A stretch of 17,455 nucleotides of DNA from DATMXT01 sp035560415 (GTDB lineage Bacteria; Bacillota; Clostridia; Oscillospirales; Feifaniaceae), in NCBI GenBank assembly GCA_035560415.1, contig DATMZG010000010.1, forward strand, positions 1 to 17,455. The letters are read 5' to 3'. The translations under genes were made by a program, and so were the position numbers. The notes beneath the pieces were generated by a model. The model was not told the DNA's origin, ran no database searches, and saw only the letters and a program-made list of their open reading frames with translations. Below, in pieces: positions 14,769-17,455 of this stretch; position 1 is the first letter of the stretch, and each line of letters begins with the position of its first letter.

Positions 14769-17345
14769 TCAAACTTGTACAAACTCGGCCTTTTCAAGCA
14801 GCTCCAAAAACAGCGCCACTAAAATCGGGTCAAACTGGGTGCCGGAGTTTTTGGAGAGCTCGGCCATGGCCGCCTCCTTTGGCAGGGCCTTGCGGTAAAC
14901 GCGGTCGCTCGTCATGGCGTCATAGGCGTCGGCCACCGCCAGAATGCGGCAGAGCAGCGGAATTTGTCCGCCCGCGAGGTTTCGCGGATAGCCCTTTCCG
15001 TCCCACCGCTCATGGTGGGAGAGGATGTAGTCGGCCACCACCGAGAGCTCCGGCGTGTTCTGGGCAATGCGGTAGCCGATTTCGGAGTGCCGCTTCATCT
15101 CATCCCACTCCTCCGCGGTCAGGGGCCCGGGCTTTTGCAGGACGTTTTGCCGCACACCGACTTTGCCGATGTCGTGCAGCACGGCGAGCAGCGCAAGCTC
15201 CCCCTGTTCTTCCGCGCTCAGCTCCAGCTTTCTTCCCATGGCCTGACAGTAAGTCTTGATGCGCTCGGCGTGCTCCTCGGTCTCAATGCTGTTCTCGTGG
15301 AGCGTGGCCAGCAGCGTGTTCAGGATGGTGTTGCGGTAGCTCGACCCCTCCATCAGCTTCTGGTGGTACATCCACTCCTCAGCCTCTTTTAATATGGCCT
15401 GTAAATCCTCTTCCGGCTTTGATTTGACGGCACAGCCAAACGACACCGAGAGGTGTAGGTTGCCCTCGCTCTTCTCGGCAAAGCCGCGCTTGACCCGCTC
15501 AATGAACTTCTCGGCGTCCTTTGGCTCGACACGGGGCATCAGCAGCAGGAACTCGTCGCCGCCCCACCGGGCCAGAATGTCGGTTTTGCGGCAGTTTTCC
15601 CGCAGAACCTCGGCCACTTTTTTGAGCAGCGTGTCGCCCGAGCCGTGGCCGAAGACGTCATTGGTGATTTTCAGGCCGTTGACGTCCCCCATGACGACGG
15701 CCAGCGGCAGGTATTGCTCGGCGTCGAGCATTCTGAACTGTTCTTCCAGATACCGGCGGTTGTAGAGGCCGGTCAGGGGGTCGTGATAGCTCAAATACAG
15801 AATCTGGCGCTGCTGCTCCTTGTCGCGGCTGACGTCCCGGAAGACCATGACCACGCCGAAAAACTTCCCCGTGTCGTTTTGAATGGGGGCGGCGCTGTCG
15901 TCGATGGGAACGGCCCGCCCATCCTTGCGAATGAGCACCGTGTGGTTGGCAAGCCCCACGATGAGGCCCGACTTGAGCACGAGTTCAATGGGGTTGTCGA
16001 CCTCTTTTCCGGTCTCCTCGCTCCTCAGGCGAATGACGTCGGAAAAGTGCTTGCCGATGGCCTCCTCCTCGTGCCAGCCGGTGATCCGCTCGGCGGCCAA
16101 ATTGAGCGAGGTGACAAGTCCGCTGCTTTCGGTCGTGACGACGCCGTCGCCGATGGAGTGCAGCGTAATGCTCAGCAGCTCCCGCTCGCGGTTCATGGCC
16201 TCGCGGTAATCCTCGCGGTCGGTCACGTCAAAAATGATGGAGAAGAGGACGTGGCGCCCCCCGTAGCTGATGGGGCATGAATAGACGTCCACCAGCCGAA
16301 TCTCCCCGCTTTTGAGCCGGTGCGGGAAGAGAAAATACACCTGCCGGCCGGCGCTGGCCATCATGCGTCTGCGCAGCACCTCCTCCTCCGGCAGCATGTT
16401 GATGTCCTGTATCGTGAGTTCGAGCAGTTCATCGCGGCTGTACCCGTAGTAATCACAGGCGGCGGGGTTGGCTTCGATGAGCCGCCCGGTCCCGGGGTCG
16501 ATGAGCAGCATGGTTGCCGAGTGCTCGGAAAACATGGCCTGCAGGTCTTTTAAATGGTTTTCCTGCTCCATGCGCAGCTTTTTCACCTCGGTGATGTCGG
16601 TGCGGCAGCCCACCACATAGCGCAGCGCTCCGGTTGAGGGCACCGGAGAAAGACTTGTCAGCCAATCTCTTGTGCCGCTGCGCATGGTCAGGGTCTCCTC
16701 GAAAGTGATGCTCTCCCCGAGCGCTATGCAGCGCAGGTAACTTTTCTCGACAACGGCACCGGTCTCCTCCCCGAGCAGTTCATAGGGCGTCTTGCCGTAC
16801 ATCTCCTTAGGCGTATAACCGGTCAGCTCCTGATGGCGGCGGTTGTTGCGAATATATGTAAATTTCTCGCCGTCATAGGTCATTAAAAACATGGCGTCCT
16901 GCGCGCTGTCGAAAATGACTTGGAGTTCCGCCAAAACCGCCTCCAGCTCCTGCTTTTGACGCCGTACGGTGCGCTCGCTTGCCAGCTCCTCAGTCAGCTC
17001 CTGCAGGAGGATGGCAAAGGTGTTTTGCTCCGGGAAAAAGCCCGTGAGCTTATACTGCCGCTTTTGTATTTCGGCATAGCGGATGAAGCTGTCTTTTTTG
17101 GCCGCCAGCGCCTTCTCAAAGAACCCGGCCCAGTCAAAGCCGTCTTGCCCCGCTGTGCGGAAGTGGGCCAGTGCCGGCTTTCCGGAGAGACCGGCGAAGG
17201 ACAGGCCGGTCATCTGTGCAAAGGCGGCATTTGCCTCGGCAAATCGCAGCTCTGCCGGGCTTCCCCTGTCGTCCTCAATCACGTCAAACGCACAGTACCC
17301 GATCGGCAGTCGGCCAAGCAGATTCTGGAGCATGGTTTCGGTCAT
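14769..17345 (-). CDS. Cytoplasmic PAS-PAS-PAS-PAS-GGDEF-HD-GYP c-di-GMP protein
   Basis: The 858-residue protein can both make and degrade cyclic di-GMP by its motifs. There are no membrane helices. Four PAS-like sensor segments lie at about 8-120, 140-255, 265-380 and 390-508. The GGDEF domain (about 515-670) has an intact GGDEF (595-599) and an allosteric RxxD I-site (RKTD 586-589) exactly five residues upstream. The HD-GYP domain (about 680-850) has HDIGK (724-728), HHERWDGKGYP (777-787) and VADAYDAMTSDR, all complete. The signal sensed is unknown; PAS domains may bind heme, flavin or small ligands. A GGGGGG site lies 6 bases from the ATG. It is a single-gene unit with its own promoter (17412-17440) and terminator. 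Confidence 0.95.
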   Translation of the reverse strand: MTETMLQNLLGRLPIGYCAFDVIEDDRGSPAELRFAEANAAFAQMTGLSFAGLSGKPALAHFRTAGQDGFDWAGFFEKALAAKKDSFIRYAEIQKRQYKLTGFFPEQNTFAILLQELTEELASERTVRRQKQELEAVLAELQVIFDSAQDAMFLMTYDGEKFTYIRNNRRHQELTGYTPKEMYGKTPYELLGEETGAVVEKSYLRCIALGESITFEETLTMRSGTRDWLTSLSPVPSTGALRYVVGCRTDITEVKKLRMEQENHLKDLQAMFSEHSATMLLIDPGTGRLIEANPAACDYYGYSRDELLELTIQDINMLPEEEVLRRRMMASAGRQVYFLFPHRLKSGEIRLVDVYSCPISYGGRHVLFSIIFDVTDREDYREAMNRERELLSITLHSIGDGVVTTESSGLVTSLNLAAERITGWHEEEAIGKHFSDVIRLRSEETGKEVDNPIELVLKSGLIVGLANHTVLIRKDGRAVPIDDSAAPIQNDTGKFFGVVMVFRDVSRDKEQQRQILYLSYHDPLTGLYNRRYLEEQFRMLDAEQYLPLAVVMGDVNGLKITNDVFGHGSGDTLLKKVAEVLRENCRKTDILARWGGDEFLLLMPRVEPKDAEKFIERVKRGFAEKSEGNLHLSVSFGCAVKSKPEEDLQAILKEAEEWMYHQKLMEGSSYRNTILNTLLATLHENSIETEEHAERIKTYCQAMGRKLELSAEEQGELALLAVLHDIGKVGVRQNVLQKPGPLTAEEWDEMKRHSEIGYRIAQNTPELSVVADYILSHHERWDGKGYPRNLAGGQIPLLCRILAVADAYDAMTSDRVYRKALPKEAAMAELSKNSGTQFDPILVALFLELLEKAEFVQV

Positions 17346-17411
17346 GGTTGTCCCCCCTATTTAAACGAGCCTCTCAATGTGTATTTTTTTTGTCCAAATC
17401 TTATTTCAGGC

Positions 17412-17440
17412 ATTATACCATTCGCTATGACGTCAATCAA
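17412..17440 (-). promoter_or_regulatory. Promoter of the PAS/GGDEF/HD-GYP gene
   Basis: On the minus strand TTGATT (17435-17440) is spaced exactly 17 bases from TATAAT (17412-17417), which is preceded by TGG (extended -10). An 8-bp palindrome, TGACGTCA (17428-17435), fills the upstream end of the spacer and touches the -35 box. Transcription would start near 17405, leaving a leader of about 60 bases. Confidence 0.75.
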
Positions 17441-17455
17441 TATATAACTTGAAAT

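Overview
The window reads as chromosomal DNA from a GC-rich, Gram-positive-type anaerobe, most likely a member of the Clostridia (an Oscillospirales-like organism is my best guess). This rests on a DUF951 protein next to release factor 1, RNase J, a CcdA-thioredoxin fusion, strong AGGAGG-type ribosome binding sites, a sigma-A-like promoter before most units, and a TPP riboswitch driving a CytX-type transporter. I see no phage, plasmid, CRISPR, tRNA or rRNA. Genes are dense and mostly on the minus strand; the many long ORFs opposite them are GC-driven shadows.

Layout. 1-47: the start of a minus-strand ORF leaving the window, after a strong hairpin (72-105). 164-686: a YbjQ-family protein and a small two-helix membrane protein with their own promoter. 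780-1859: a membrane CcdA-thioredoxin fusion. 1983-4281 (plus): a ferritin-like/VIT1 metal transporter followed by a sodium:solute symporter, ending in a terminator. 4356-5631 (minus): cytidine deaminase and uridine phosphorylase, a pyrimidine nucleoside salvage pair. 5835-6428 (plus): an unrecognised membrane-anchored exported protein; its promoter overlaps the uridine phosphorylase promoter at a shared -10 region. 6512-11860 (minus): a compact six-gene unit, DUF951-prfA-sua5-coaE-lytic transglycosylase-RNase J, with five of the six genes joined by overlaps of 4 to 23 bases. 12043-14701 (minus): promoter, TPP riboswitch, terminator, a CytX-like hydroxymethylpyrimidine permease, then a lipoprotein with Asp-box repeats and a DUF4362-like C-terminal part. 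14769-17440 (minus): a four-PAS/GGDEF/HD-GYP c-di-GMP protein with its own promoter and terminator.

Most of the content is ordinary housekeeping and transport. The best-supported item of interest is the thiamine switch. A complete aptamer, an intrinsic terminator and a possible antiterminator pairing (conserved GGGAAGC with the terminator's 5' arm) can all be read directly, and an uncharacterised lipoprotein sits downstream in the same apparent transcript. I did not find convincing evidence of a wholly new system.
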